Shown here: positions 1-6,458 of the stretch, in pieces | Numbering within the stretch: position 1 is the stretch's first letter | Layout of the letters: every line of letters begins with the position of its first letter | From: Deltaproteobacteria bacterium | GTDB taxonomy: Bacteria; Desulfobacterota; Syntrophobacteria; BM002 | DNA length: 7,980 bases | Assembly: GCA_020350905.1 (NCBI GenBank) | Contig: CP070843.1 | Coordinates: 3,051,983 to 3,059,962 of the forward strand | Reading direction: 5' to 3' | Made by a program: the position numbers and the translations under genes | The notes under the pieces: model-generated | What the model was told of the DNA's origin: nothing | The model's input: the letters and a program-made list of their open reading frames with translations, nothing else | Database searches by the model: none

Positions 1-59
1 GCCAGACTAACCACAAGATAGATGCGGCCTGACCACTTTTTAAAGACCGGTGTATTCAC
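1..59 (-). CDS. lptA: LptA, N-terminal fragment (runs off the left edge)
   Basis: Only the first 19 codons are present. A GTG start at 59-57 opens a frame reading (M)NTPVFKKWSGRIYLVVSLA, which has the basic, then hydrophobic character of a signal peptide. An AGGA ribosome binding site lies about 7 bases upstream. The ATG 12 bases earlier is in another frame and stops after three codons, so GTG is the sensible start. The frame begins 22 bases after the lptC stop. In LPS clusters the gene after lptC is normally lptA, encoding the periplasmic bridge protein that carries LPS from LptC to the outer-membrane LptD/E translocon. The identity is therefore inferred from position and the signal-peptide-like start; the OstA/LptA domain itself is outside the window. 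Confidence 0.6.
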   Translation of the reverse strand, partial: MNTPVFKKWSGRIYLVVSL

Positions 60-81
60 CTATTCATCCTGTTCCTGGCAC

Positions 82-693
82 CTATGAAACTCCGTGTCGT
101 TGTCCCCCGAAGGACACTATTCCTTCCAAGGTGGTTTCAATGTGACTCAGAACACTCAGTGTCCGCTTCTCTATCTCAAGCCGCATACCCTGGCCTTTCA
201 GAATGACGCCCTCTCCTTCAAGCAAGATTGGTAACCCCGTATGAATTAATTCCTTGTCTCTCTCGTAACGCAACCGATCCGTTGACAGTCTGTACCTTTC
301 TCCGTAACTCACTTTGACGTTACCACTGATCTCCATATTTTGGGTATCGTTGTGCAGTAATCCTGTATCCCCGGTGAGGAGAACCTGACCGCCATTTTTC
401 AGAAAAAATAGTGTCTTTACCTGGTCGAGTACAGTCTCCTGCCTATCTTCAAAATATGTTGCTGTAGTCGCCCATACTGTCCAGCGAGCAGTCCCTTCTT
501 TGACATCACGGTATTCGAAATTGTTGAGGCTTAGACTACCGTCATTGCTGGCTGCTTTGCTCACCACGGCCGGTACGATGTGTTTCGACGAGCGCACCTT
601 AAGGCCTATGAAAACCGCTAGTACCGCACCGGCCATAGCCAAGAAAAGGAGCCAACGAATAAAACGAATACGCTGCCAAAATTGCTGCTGCAT
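82..693 (-). CDS. lptC: LptC, LPS export periplasmic anchor protein
   Basis: This 203-residue protein has one N-terminal membrane segment (about residues 13-31, preceded by basic residues) and a periplasmic domain of alternating beta-strand pattern. That is the architecture of LptC/YrbK, which is 191 residues in E. coli. Typical family features are the NFEYRDVKEGTARWTVWA stretch (58-75) and the repeated strand pattern with ISGNVKV (122-128) and LSTDRLRYERD (136-146), resembling the beta-jellyroll OstA-like fold. LptC sits in the inner membrane with the LptBFG ABC transporter and passes LPS to LptA. The ATG is preceded by GAGG four bases upstream. The lptA start follows after 22 bases, consistent with one transcript. 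Upstream is a long AT-rich gap rather than the usual kdsC. The family call is by pattern recognition; the pairing with lptA and kdsA supports it. Confidence 0.88.
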   Translation of the reverse strand: MQQQFWQRIRFIRWLLFLAMAGAVLAVFIGLKVRSSKHIVPAVVSKAASNDGSLSLNNFEYRDVKEGTARWTVWATTATYFEDRQETVLDQVKTLFFLKNGGQVLLTGDTGLLHNDTQNMEISGNVKVSYGERYRLSTDRLRYERDKELIHTGLPILLEGEGVILKGQGMRLEIEKRTLSVLSHIETTLEGIVSFGGQRHGVS

Positions 694-716
694 GAATCCT
701 CAGTGTCAGCCTTACA

Positions 717-737
717 ATACTCTCTTATGCAGAGTAT
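717..737. repeat. Short stem-loop upstream of lptC
   Basis: A perfect 7-base inverted repeat, ATACTCT / AGAGTAT, with a 7-base loop lies 24 bases before the lptC start. It has no T-run after it on the minus strand, so it is not a convincing terminator. It would sit in the 5' leader of lptC mRNA if transcription starts from the promoter candidate at 783-812. Its role is unknown and chance occurrence is possible. Confidence 0.3.
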
Positions 738-782
738 GCAACTTCTAGGCCTATCCCCCTCGAGAAGTCGGATTGTTCTTCA

Positions 783-812
783 CATATACCATAGGCCCTC
801 ACATACTGTAAA
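783..812 (-). promoter_or_regulatory. Possible sigma70 promoter for lptC-lptA
   Basis: On the minus strand a TTTACA -35 (5 of 6 to consensus) is followed after 18 bases by TATATG as a -10 (4 of 6). It points toward lptC, about 90 bases from its start codon. The gap between kdsA and lptC is long enough to need its own promoter. The match is modest and the surrounding DNA is AT-rich, so false positives are likely. Confidence 0.3.
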
Positions 813-984
813 GCCCGTTTTCAGAGAAAAATAAACAATTATAATAATAATTTCAATATATTATATTATTATCCAAAATTCAAAAATAGACAGAGCTTCC
901 ACTTTCATTCGACACTATGTAATTATAATCCTTCGATCACCCAATTTCCCAATTCTTTGACCTCTGCCTCGTTCCGGTGATACC

Positions 985-1827
985 TCAAAGCACCCTTTCC
1001 TCACTCTCGCCGACGAAAGGCTGCACAGTGGCATGGATGTTCAGCAGTATCTCCACAAGATCGTCCATGTCAGCTATGGGGATAGCGTTGGGACCGTCAC
1101 AGTGTGCCTGCTCCGGATTGTGATGCACCTCCAAGAATACCCCGTCCAGCCCGGCAGCCACGGCTGCCCGGGCCAGTGTTCCCACAAATCGGCGATCACC
1201 CCCAGAACAGTCGCCGGACCCTCCAGGAAGCTGAACGCTATGGGTGGCATCAAAAACAATCAGGCCATGCTGCCTCATGAGGTGAAGAGAGCGCATATCC
1301 ACCACCAAGTTATTGTAGCCAAAGGTAGTGCCTCTCTCAGTGAGCAAAATCTGTCGGTTGCCTGTGGCGTGAACCTTGGCCACAGCGTTAGCCATGTCCC
1401 AGGGAGCTAGAAACTGGCCTTTCTTCAAATTGACAGGCTTGCCCGATTCTGCCGCGGCCATCACCAGATCAGTCTGGCGACAGAGAAATGCCGGGATTTG
1501 GATTACATCAAGAACCTCAGCCGCCCTTTCCACTTCTCTAACTGAGTGAACGTCCGAGAGAACAGGTAGATTGAATTGGCGCTGAACTGTGGCAAGAATT
1601 TCCAACCCCTCTTCCAATCCGGGCCCCCGGAAAGAAGAGTGTGAGGTGCGGTTTGCCTTATCATAGGAACTCTTGAATATCAGGGGGAGATCCCATTTAT
1701 CAGCCAGCTTGCCAAGATCTGCGGCCACGGCCAAGGTGGCTTCAGGACTTTCGATCACACACGGTCCAGCTATGAAAAACAGCCGACCATCGCCAATGGT
1801 AAGTTGGTCCAGAGCAATGGATCGCAT
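985..1827 (-). CDS. kdsA: 2-dehydro-3-deoxyphosphooctonate aldolase (KDO-8-phosphate synthase), metal-type
   Basis: KdsA condenses phosphoenolpyruvate with arabinose-5-phosphate to give KDO-8-phosphate, the precursor of the inner-core sugar of LPS, in the cytoplasm. The 280-residue length is normal. Recognisable blocks are IAGPCVIES (19-27), FKSSYDKANRTS (51-62, substrate-binding lysines), GPGLEEGL (68-75), LPVLSDVH (87-94), NLKKGQFLAPW (133-143), LLTERGTTFGYNNLVVDMR (161-179) and a C-terminal EVHHNPEQAHCDGPNA (233-248). The residues that bind the divalent metal in class II enzymes such as the Aquifex one are all present: Cys23, His196, Glu233, Asp244. The metal-independent E. coli class has Asn at the first position. 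The ATG is preceded by AAAGG about 7 bases upstream and lies 39 bases after the pyrG stop, so the two genes are probably cotranscribed. Confidence 0.96.
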   Translation of the reverse strand: MRSIALDQLTIGDGRLFFIAGPCVIESPEATLAVAADLGKLADKWDLPLIFKSSYDKANRTSHSSFRGPGLEEGLEILATVQRQFNLPVLSDVHSVREVERAAEVLDVIQIPAFLCRQTDLVMAAAESGKPVNLKKGQFLAPWDMANAVAKVHATGNRQILLTERGTTFGYNNLVVDMRSLHLMRQHGLIVFDATHSVQLPGGSGDCSGGDRRFVGTLARAAVAAGLDGVFLEVHHNPEQAHCDGPNAIPIADMDDLVEILLNIHATVQPFVGESEERVL

Positions 1828-1866
1828 CAGTAGCCTTTCTGACCTGCCAGCGGCGGCTTGAGCTGT

Positions 1867-3516
1867 TTAGGATGTGCCTCTCTGGATAGTGTGTTCCAGT
1901 GCGCTCTTGATGAAATCTCGAAAGAGGGGGTGGGGATCCATGGGTTGGGATTTGAATTCGGGGTGAAACTGACAACCGAGAAACCAGGGATGGTCCTCTA
2001 TTTCGATGATTTCCACCAGTTGTTTATCAGGAGACTGCCCGGTGAACAATAGCCCTTTGCTGCCGAGTATCTCGCGGTATTCGTTGTTGAACTCGTAGCG
2101 GTGCCGGTGGCGTTCGTAAATTTCAGCTTGGCCATAGGCAGCATGGGCATTTGAGCTCTTCTGCAAGATGCAGGGATATTCCCCCAACCGCATGGTGCCA
2201 CCCAGATCGGTATCTTCGTCACGTCGCTGCACGGTCTTTGTCTGATAATCGTACCACTCACGCATAAGATAAATAACCGGACCTTTGGTGTTCGGGTCAT
2301 ATTCCATGCTGTGGGCCTCTTCGATTCCGGCCACATTCCGGGCAAATTCCACCACGGCCATCTGCATACCAAGGCAGATGCCAAAAAAGGGCACCCGATT
2401 TTCCCTGGCGTATTTGATTGACTCGATTTTGCCGGTAAACCCACGGGCACCGAACCCACCCGGCACCAGAATGCCGTCTACACCCTCTAACAGGGCCTCG
2501 CCCCCTTCCGTCTCAACCTCCTCAGAATCGATAAAGGAAAGATTCACCCGACAATCATTGGCAACACCACCATGGATCAAGGCCTCGTTCAGACTCTTGT
2601 ACGACTCCCGCAAATCAATGTATTTGCCAACAATGCCAATGGTAACATCGTACTTTGGATTTTTCAGGCGCTCAACCAGTTGTTCCCATTGTTCTAGCCG
2701 TGGCGCCCCGGTCCAGATATTGAGAAACTGTATAACCTTGTCATCTAACCCTTCCTGATGAAATCTCAGGGGCACTTCGTAGATACTCTCCACGTCCTGG
2801 GCTGTGATTACCGCCTCAGGCTCCACATTGCAGAAGTGTGCGATTTTGGCTTTAATCTCTTTGCTGAGGGGCATTTCCGTGCGACACAACAAAATATCCG
2901 GCTGAATGCCAATACTACTCAGCTCTTTCACACTATGCTGAGTTGGCTTGGTTTTCACCTCTCCAGCCGCCCGGATGTAAGGAACCAGAGTCAGGTGTAT
3001 GTAAACGACATTTTCTTTGCCCACGTCTGACTTAAACTGCCGGATCGCTTCGAGGAAAGGCAGTCCCTCGATGTCACCCACTGTACCGCCTATCTCTATA
3101 ATGGCCACATCCACACCATTGGTGACCTCGAGAATACACTTCTTAATCTCATCAGTAATGTGGGGCACCACCTGAACGGTTCCACCCAAGTAATCTCCCC
3201 TTCGCTCTTTTGTGATTACGGAATAGTAAATGCTGCCGGAGGTGAAGTTGTTCTGCCTGCCCATTCTGGCCGAAGTGTAGCGCTCATAGTGCCCAAGATC
3301 CAAATCAGTCTCAGCCCCATCGTCAGTCACATACACTTCGCCATGTTGGAAGGGGTTCATCGTGCCCGGATCCACATTGATGTATGGATCCAATTTCTGC
3401 AGGGTAACCCGTAAACCCCGGCTTTCCAGAAGGGCGCCAATCGCGGCAGATGCTAAGCCCTTACCCAGAGAAGAGAGCACCCCGCCAGTGACAAAGATGA
3501 ACTTGCATTTATTCAA
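1867..3516 (-). CDS. pyrG: CTP synthase
   Basis: PyrG aminates UTP to CTP using ATP and glutamine; here the CTP also serves CMP-KDO formation for LPS. The frame is open to 3549, but the start is placed at a TTG at 3516. That TTG has an AGGAG 8 bases upstream and gives the family-typical N-terminus (M)NKCKFIFVTGGVLSSLGKG. The upstream TTG at 3549 lies inside a hairpin and has no binding site. From 3516 the protein has 549 residues (E. coli 545). The synthetase domain (about 1-270) has the GGVLSSLGKG loop (11-20) and DPYINVDPGTMNP (43-55). The class I glutaminase domain has PGGFGARG (352-359), the GICLGMQ nucleophile loop with Cys381, and His518 and Glu520 in FHPE, all within three residues of the E. 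coli numbering. All catalytic residues are intact. Confidence 0.97.
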   Translation of the reverse strand: MNKCKFIFVTGGVLSSLGKGLASAAIGALLESRGLRVTLQKLDPYINVDPGTMNPFQHGEVYVTDDGAETDLDLGHYERYTSARMGRQNNFTSGSIYYSVITKERRGDYLGGTVQVVPHITDEIKKCILEVTNGVDVAIIEIGGTVGDIEGLPFLEAIRQFKSDVGKENVVYIHLTLVPYIRAAGEVKTKPTQHSVKELSSIGIQPDILLCRTEMPLSKEIKAKIAHFCNVEPEAVITAQDVESIYEVPLRFHQEGLDDKVIQFLNIWTGAPRLEQWEQLVERLKNPKYDVTIGIVGKYIDLRESYKSLNEALIHGGVANDCRVNLSFIDSEEVETEGGEALLEGVDGILVPGGFGARGFTGKIESIKYARENRVPFFGICLGMQMAVVEFARNVAGIEEAHSMEYDPNTKGPVIYLMREWYDYQTKTVQRRDEDTDLGGTMRLGEYPCILQKSSNAHAAYGQAEIYERHRHRYEFNNEYREILGSKGLLFTGQSPDKQLVEIIEIEDHPWFLGCQFHPEFKSQPMDPHPLFRDFIKSALEHTIQRGTS

Positions 3517-3532
3517 TCTGTCATCTCCTACC

Positions 3533-3553
3533 TTTTTTGCGGAAAGCAAAAAA
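3533..3553 (-). promoter_or_regulatory. Hairpin immediately upstream of the pyrG ribosome binding site
   Basis: A perfect 8-base inverted repeat, TTTTTTGC / GCAAAAAA with a 5-base loop, lies in the predicted pyrG leader and ends 3 bases before the AGGAG binding site at 3529-3525. On the minus strand the loop reads TTTCC, which could pair with the adjacent GGAGA with one G-U pair. It is not followed by a T-run on the coding strand, so it is not an obvious terminator. A translational or mRNA-stability role is inference only. Confidence 0.4.
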
Positions 3554-3581
3554 TATACAAATGGGCCGAGAAGCCGGGCTC

Positions 3582-3609
3582 AGTATAGCAAGCGAAAGTT
3601 AAATGTCAA
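3582..3609 (-). promoter_or_regulatory. Strong sigma70-type promoter for pyrG-kdsA
   Basis: On the minus strand a perfect TTGACA -35 is followed after 16 bases by TATACT, preceded by TGC, which makes an extended -10. Transcription would start near 3575, giving a leader of about 60 bases that includes the hairpin at 3533-3553. It is the best promoter match in the window and points straight at pyrG. Confidence 0.75.
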
Positions 3610-3654
3610 GAAAGCGTAGATACCACCCTGCTGGGAGCATGCACCTTTTTTCTC

Positions 3655-3683
3655 TTGCAATTTGTTTTGAGTCATCCTATAGT
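3655..3683 (+). promoter_or_regulatory. Possible sigma70 promoter for the CBS-ACT gene
   Basis: TTGCAA (4 of 6) and TATAGT (5 of 6) with ideal 17-base spacing face right, back to back with the pyrG promoter; the two -35 boxes are about 45 bases apart. Initiation near 3690 would give a leader of about 220 bases before the ATG at 3909. The -35 is weak, so this is a candidate only. Confidence 0.4.
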
Positions 3684-3721
3684 AATTTCAAACTAGTACA
3701 GGAAATCTAAAGGAATCACAA

Positions 3722-3742
3722 ATGGGGTCGAGACGCAACTAA
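3722..3742 (+). CDS. Possible six-codon leader ORF upstream of the CBS-ACT gene
   Basis: ATG at 3722 opens MGSRRN followed by TAA. It is preceded by AAAGGA with 7 bases of spacing, a better-placed ribosome binding site than that of the CBS-ACT gene itself. The reading frame overlaps the left arm of a hairpin (3725-3758), the arrangement expected of a leader peptide whose translation affects RNA folding. There is no run of one regulatory amino acid, though it has two arginines. This could easily be chance. Confidence 0.2.
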   Translation: MGSRRN

Positions 3743-3758
3743 ATACTGGTTGCGACCC
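3725..3758. repeat. Bulged stem-loop in the CBS-ACT leader
   Basis: CGCAAC (3734-3739) pairs with GTTGCG (3749-3754), and GGGT (3725-3728) with ACCC (3755-3758), leaving a CGAGA bulge on the left and a 9-base loop. No T-run follows on either strand, so it is not a simple terminator. A 9-base direct repeat, CCCTGGTCT, occurs at 3756-3764 and 3806-3814, 50 bases apart, just downstream. The rest of 3759-3908 shows no gene. Confidence 0.35.
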
Positions 3759-3908
3759 TGGTCTTTCCTGCCGAATTCCCAAGTTCATATCTTCATTCTA
3801 CTACGCCCTGGTCTCCCGGTATCGAGGCCTTTGAATTGGGGCATTGGAACAAACGGTTTGGCATCCTTCCTGGGTGATAAGGACCCCGAACGGTGAGGTT
3901 AATTCTTC

Positions 3909-4514
3909 ATGCTGGTAGCCCGACGGATGTCCAGAGATCCTATCGCTATTTCACCTGAGGCCTCAATTCAAGAGGCAATTGAGCTCATGAAAAAGCATTC
4001 AATCCGCCACCTAGCGGTGGTAGACGGAGAAGAACGCGTGGTGGGTTGGGTTAGCGACACCGATCTCCGTGGAGTGTTCATGGCCTCTATGATCGAAGAG
4101 TTAACGGTGGGGGATGTCATGATAGCTGACCCTATTACCGTCTCGTCCACTGATGTTCTCGAACAGGCAGCGCTTCTCATTACCAAACACAAAATTGGAG
4201 GCATGCCGGTCCTCGAGGATGGCAAACTGGTAGGAATTATCACAGTCGTGGACATTCTGGAAGCTTTTGTAGACATAATGGGCGTGCTGGGATCTAGTTC
4301 GCGCCTTGATGTTCGACTCGGCGACTCTCGAGATGCATTTCAACAAGTCTCTCGAATCATCAGGGAGCATGATGGCGAGATCATTAGTGTTGGTATCTTG
4401 AGTCAAGAGTCCCCTGAGAGAATTTACTCTTTTCGTATCGAAAAATGTGACACTGAACCGCTGCGCCAGGCTTTGGAAGAGCAGGGACATAAGGTCGTCT
4501 CCTTCAGTCCCTAG
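3909..4514 (+). CDS. CBS-CBS-ACT domain protein, AcuB-like
   Basis: The 201-residue soluble protein has two tandem CBS domains (about 1-57 and 66-121) and a C-terminal ACT-like domain (about 132-199). Each CBS repeat ends in the family's S/T-x-x-D ligand-loop pattern: SDTDLR at 49-54 and TVVDIL at 112-117. A CBS pair forms a Bateman module that usually binds adenosine nucleotides or S-adenosylmethionine, and ACT domains often bind amino acids, so a ligand-sensing regulatory role is likely. The order matches Bacillus AcuB, tied to acetoin metabolism, but similar proteins are widespread in deltaproteobacteria without a known function, so no symbol is given. The ATG has GAGG 10 bases upstream, and an in-frame TAA at 3900-3902 rules out a longer start. 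The gene is divergent from pyrG. Its TAG stop (4512-4514) lies within the left repeat of the palindromic element. Confidence 0.88.
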   Translation: MLVARRMSRDPIAISPEASIQEAIELMKKHSIRHLAVVDGEERVVGWVSDTDLRGVFMASMIEELTVGDVMIADPITVSSTDVLEQAALLITKHKIGGMPVLEDGKLVGIITVVDILEAFVDIMGVLGSSSRLDVRLGDSRDAFQQVSRIIREHDGEIISVGILSQESPERIYSFRIEKCDTEPLRQALEEQGHKVVSFSP

Positions 4515-4697
4515 CCCGGATATTTCATGAATTGGTGTCGCGAGACCACGAAGATGGGCGTGCCACCTGGCAACCGCAGGGTGTTGGTTCCGAGGCGTAC
4601 CTGAACGGTACGTCGCAGGGGCCGACACCCGAGGACTCCAGGAAGGACGGCCATATCCGTGGTCGCAGCAGGTGATTCATGAAATATCCGGGCTAGG
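4510..4697. mobile_element. 188-bp MITE-like palindromic element with perfect 23-bp terminal inverted repeats
   Basis: The ends 4510-4532 and 4675-4697 are exact reverse complements (core CCCGGATATTTCATGAAT, flanked outside by CCTAG / CTAGG). Further pairing runs inward: GACCACG 4544-4550 with 4658-4664, CCTGG 4566-4570 with 4638-4642, GGGTGT 4579-4584 with 4625-4630. A central hairpin CGTACC / GGTACG (4596-4601, 4607-4612) closes on a 5-base loop. The centre of the ends and of the inner hairpin coincide, so it is one long imperfect palindrome. No believable protein is encoded. If the palindromic CTAG at each border is a 4-base target duplication, the repeats are 18 bp. In RNA it could form a strong stem behind the CBS-ACT gene. 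A long terminator-like structure or a REP/BIME relative are alternatives; only one copy is seen here. Confidence 0.7.
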
Positions 4698-4772
4698 CCT
4701 CTAGCGTTGCGCAGAAGTATTTGTTCGCCACCCTTGGCAGGTAGATCTAAGAGATGAAAAAGTTCAGACTGA

Positions 4773-5822
4773 TTAAAAATGATAAAGCACAGACAAGAAA
4801 TAAAGGTCAATTTCCGAATCGTAGAAATCTATATTGGAGTCCTGCCTGTTTATGAGAACATTAGCGGTAAGAGCCAGGCCTTGTACATCGAGAAATCTTT
4901 TGTAGAAGCCGATGATGCCGAAACCATAACGATCCTCGTTCCTGGTCTTGTTGTATATGGGGTTCCTTTCGTCGTAGTCGGCATAACCATAGTAACCGTT
5001 TACAACAAAGGCGAATCTTTCCACGTCATAGCGATAATTAAGATTAAACAAAATAGCGTTGTTACTCATGGCATCGCCATCCAGGTCGAATCTCGAGTAT
5101 TTGAAACTGGGAATTAATGTGTGTTTAGCACCCCCATCCTCAAGAACATATCTGTAAAGAAATTCCACGTCATGCTGGTCTCCGTCGCGGATCAGCCTGT
5201 CCGCCTCAGAGTTGTTTATGACGCCGTCTGACACCAGTTGTCTGCCGCTTCTCTCACTATCGATGTCGATGTTGCGGTAGGTGTATTGAAAGCTCAGGTC
5301 AGTGCTCAAGATGTTTTCATAAGATAGACGCACACCATTAATGTTCCGCTCGGTGCCGCTTCGGCTGCCAGTCGTATCGTAAGGATCCTTATAGACCTCT
5401 GTTACAAGAGCGGAATAAATGTAACTAACACCGATAACACTCTGGTCGGGCAACTCCTGCTTTACTCCAATAAGGGTGGCAGTATCAAGGCGCAAGAGAT
5501 CTTCCAACTGGTTACCCAAAAAGATCTGAGTCCGGGTGCTGGCAAAAGTATACCTCAGATTAAAATTAAGAATGGGTGTAACTGCATATTCCGATTTGGG
5601 GTTGTCACGATAGGAGCCGATCTTGTCATCGCCAAGTTGAAAATAACTGATCTTCTTCACCATGTTGTTTTCAACTCTCCATAGAGCCCCACCTGCGTTG
5701 ACAAAACCACTAAATCCAGACTCCTGTGGTATCCCGGTAGGCTGTGCATAGGCAAGGCTTGTGCAAAGGCACAAGAGAATCACCAAAACAATCTTAACAA
5801 CGAGTGACCTTAACTTCATCAT
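4773..5822 (-). CDS. DUF2860-family outer-membrane beta-barrel protein
   Basis: From the ATG at 5822 the product has 349 residues. A signal peptide (MMKLRS, hydrophobic core about 7-23, AYA at 24-26 before Gln27) is followed by a beta-strand-rich body ending in a terminal Phe (LYHF), typical of outer-membrane barrels. The features recalled from the DUF2860 family of Vibrio and others are present: SGFSGFVNAGG just after the signal, DPYDTTGSRSGTERN mid-protein, RDGDQHDVEFLYRY, then YDERNPIYNKTRNEDRYGF, and SNIDFYDSE near the end. Function in this family is not known. AAGGGGGT lies 5 bases before the chosen ATG; another ATG at 5840 also has a G-rich site and would add six residues. The gene follows the lipoprotein by 48 bases and is last in the trio. 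No clear terminator follows; a small GCCA/TGGC hairpin at 4727-4738 is too weak. Confidence 0.82.
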   Translation of the reverse strand: MMKLRSLVVKIVLVILLCLCTSLAYAQPTGIPQESGFSGFVNAGGALWRVENNMVKKISYFQLGDDKIGSYRDNPKSEYAVTPILNFNLRYTFASTRTQIFLGNQLEDLLRLDTATLIGVKQELPDQSVIGVSYIYSALVTEVYKDPYDTTGSRSGTERNINGVRLSYENILSTDLSFQYTYRNIDIDSERSGRQLVSDGVINNSEADRLIRDGDQHDVEFLYRYVLEDGGAKHTLIPSFKYSRFDLDGDAMSNNAILFNLNYRYDVERFAFVVNGYYGYADYDERNPIYNKTRNEDRYGFGIIGFYKRFLDVQGLALTANVLINRQDSNIDFYDSEIDLYFLSVLYHF

Positions 5823-5870
5823 GTAAACCCCCTTCTTCATATAGTTTTCCCCCGTTCGACATTATAGACA

Positions 5871-6395
5871 TCAAGGCGGTTCTATGCTGACTACCATCTT
5901 TTCCCGACGGACCATACCATTTTGCCTGACGATTAACAAGATGCCATTTTCGCCTTTCGGCAGTGCACCCTGGGTGTACTGCACCCCTCCTCTGCTCATG
6001 GCTGATCCCCTACCCACCAGGTTCTTGGGAAAAATTACACTGGTAAAGGTATCCCCTGGGGCTACTGGAATGAGAGGTTTGCTTCTAATTTCCTTGAGGC
6101 CATCCCAGGTAACACCCTCCCACAAGAAGCGCCCGTTTCTCAGATCATTAAGAAGATAGTAGGTGTTCTCCCAGTCGATTTGCAGCTCTTTCTTCGTTTT
6201 GTTGGTGAGGACAAAACGAAAGGTGACAAAGAAATTCTGGCCCGGTTTGAGCTGGGGCTCAAGCTCGGCGGTAAAGTACTCATTGCTCACTCTCTGAACC
6301 CTCGGATTGCTGGTGTAAACCTCAACTCCGGCACATGCAGCCAGAGCAAATACTAGGCAAACAACTATGACCTTCAGCAAGATCTTTTTCTTCAA
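5871..6395 (-). CDS. Small lipoprotein of unknown function
   Basis: The start is placed at a TTG at 6395: GGAGG lies 8 bases upstream, and the product then begins MKKKILLK, a textbook lipoprotein signal, with lipobox LAAC and lipidated Cys21. The frame is open to another TTG at 6446, which would put an unlikely leader in front. The mature part of about 154 residues is mixed polar/beta-strand sequence without membrane segments. Recognisable stretches are a hydrophobic strand FFVTFRFVLTNKT (about 55-67), WENTYYLLND and RFLWEGVTWDGL, and the C-terminus GILLIVRQNGMVRREKMV. The strand pattern suggests a beta-sandwich, but I do not recognise the family. The residue after the Cys is Ala, not Asp, so by the E. 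coli +2 rule it would go to the outer membrane. It lies 63 bases after the upstream barrel gene and 48 bases before the DUF2860 gene, suggesting a shared surface complex. Confidence 0.8.
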   Translation of the reverse strand: MKKKILLKVIVVCLVFALAACAGVEVYTSNPRVQRVSNEYFTAELEPQLKPGQNFFVTFRFVLTNKTKKELQIDWENTYYLLNDLRNGRFLWEGVTWDGLKEIRSKPLIPVAPGDTFTSVIFPKNLVGRGSAMSRGGVQYTQGALPKGENGILLIVRQNGMVRREKMVVSIEPP

Positions 6396-6458
6396 TGCAT
6401 TAACCTCCACAGCAACTGGGGCAAAAGTTAAACAAAAGCACGGCAAAGGACTGCATGA

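Larger units (their letters stand above)
694..984. other. AT-rich intergenic gap between kdsA and lptC
   Basis: This 291-base stretch carries no convincing gene on either strand. Bases about 829-890 are almost pure A/T and contain the inverted repeat ATAATAATA (841-849) / TATTATTAT (864-872), which could be a weak hairpin or an easily melted site. The only frame touching kdsA is a 21-codon TTG-started reading (988-923), not convincing as a gene. In related LPS clusters kdsC, and sometimes kdsD, occupy this place; I see no remnant of a HAD phosphatase such as a DxDG motif. Confidence 0.6.

Noticed and set aside
841..872. A/T-only inverted repeat considered as a terminator for pyrG-kdsA
   Set aside because: The stem contains only A-T pairs with a 14-base loop, too unstable for an intrinsic terminator; low-complexity AT sequence produces such repeats by chance.
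923..988. 21-codon minus-strand reading from a TTG overlapping the kdsA stop (TTGA), with a purine-rich stretch upstream
   Set aside because: Very short, non-ATG start, no recognisable family, and it runs into AT-rich DNA; the overlap could be chance. Worth re-examining only if conserved.
1033..1410. Plus-strand open frame of 125 codons inside kdsA
   Set aside because: Antisense shadow of a clearly identified gene; composition reflects the kdsA codons and no start signal is present.
3857..3876. TGGCAT-like sequence upstream of the CBS-ACT gene, considered as a sigma54 promoter
   Set aside because: The -24 half fits (TGGCAT), but at the required spacing the -12 half reads GG instead of GC, so the invariant bases are not met.
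4727..4738. GCCA / TGGC mini-hairpin after the DUF2860 gene considered as a terminator
   Set aside because: Only four base pairs and no T-run downstream on the minus strand.
4511..4810. Minus-strand open frame of 99 codons across the palindromic element
   Set aside because: Its reading comes from the element's inverted repeat, has no ribosome binding site or family resemblance, and overlaps the start of the DUF2860 gene's 3' end.
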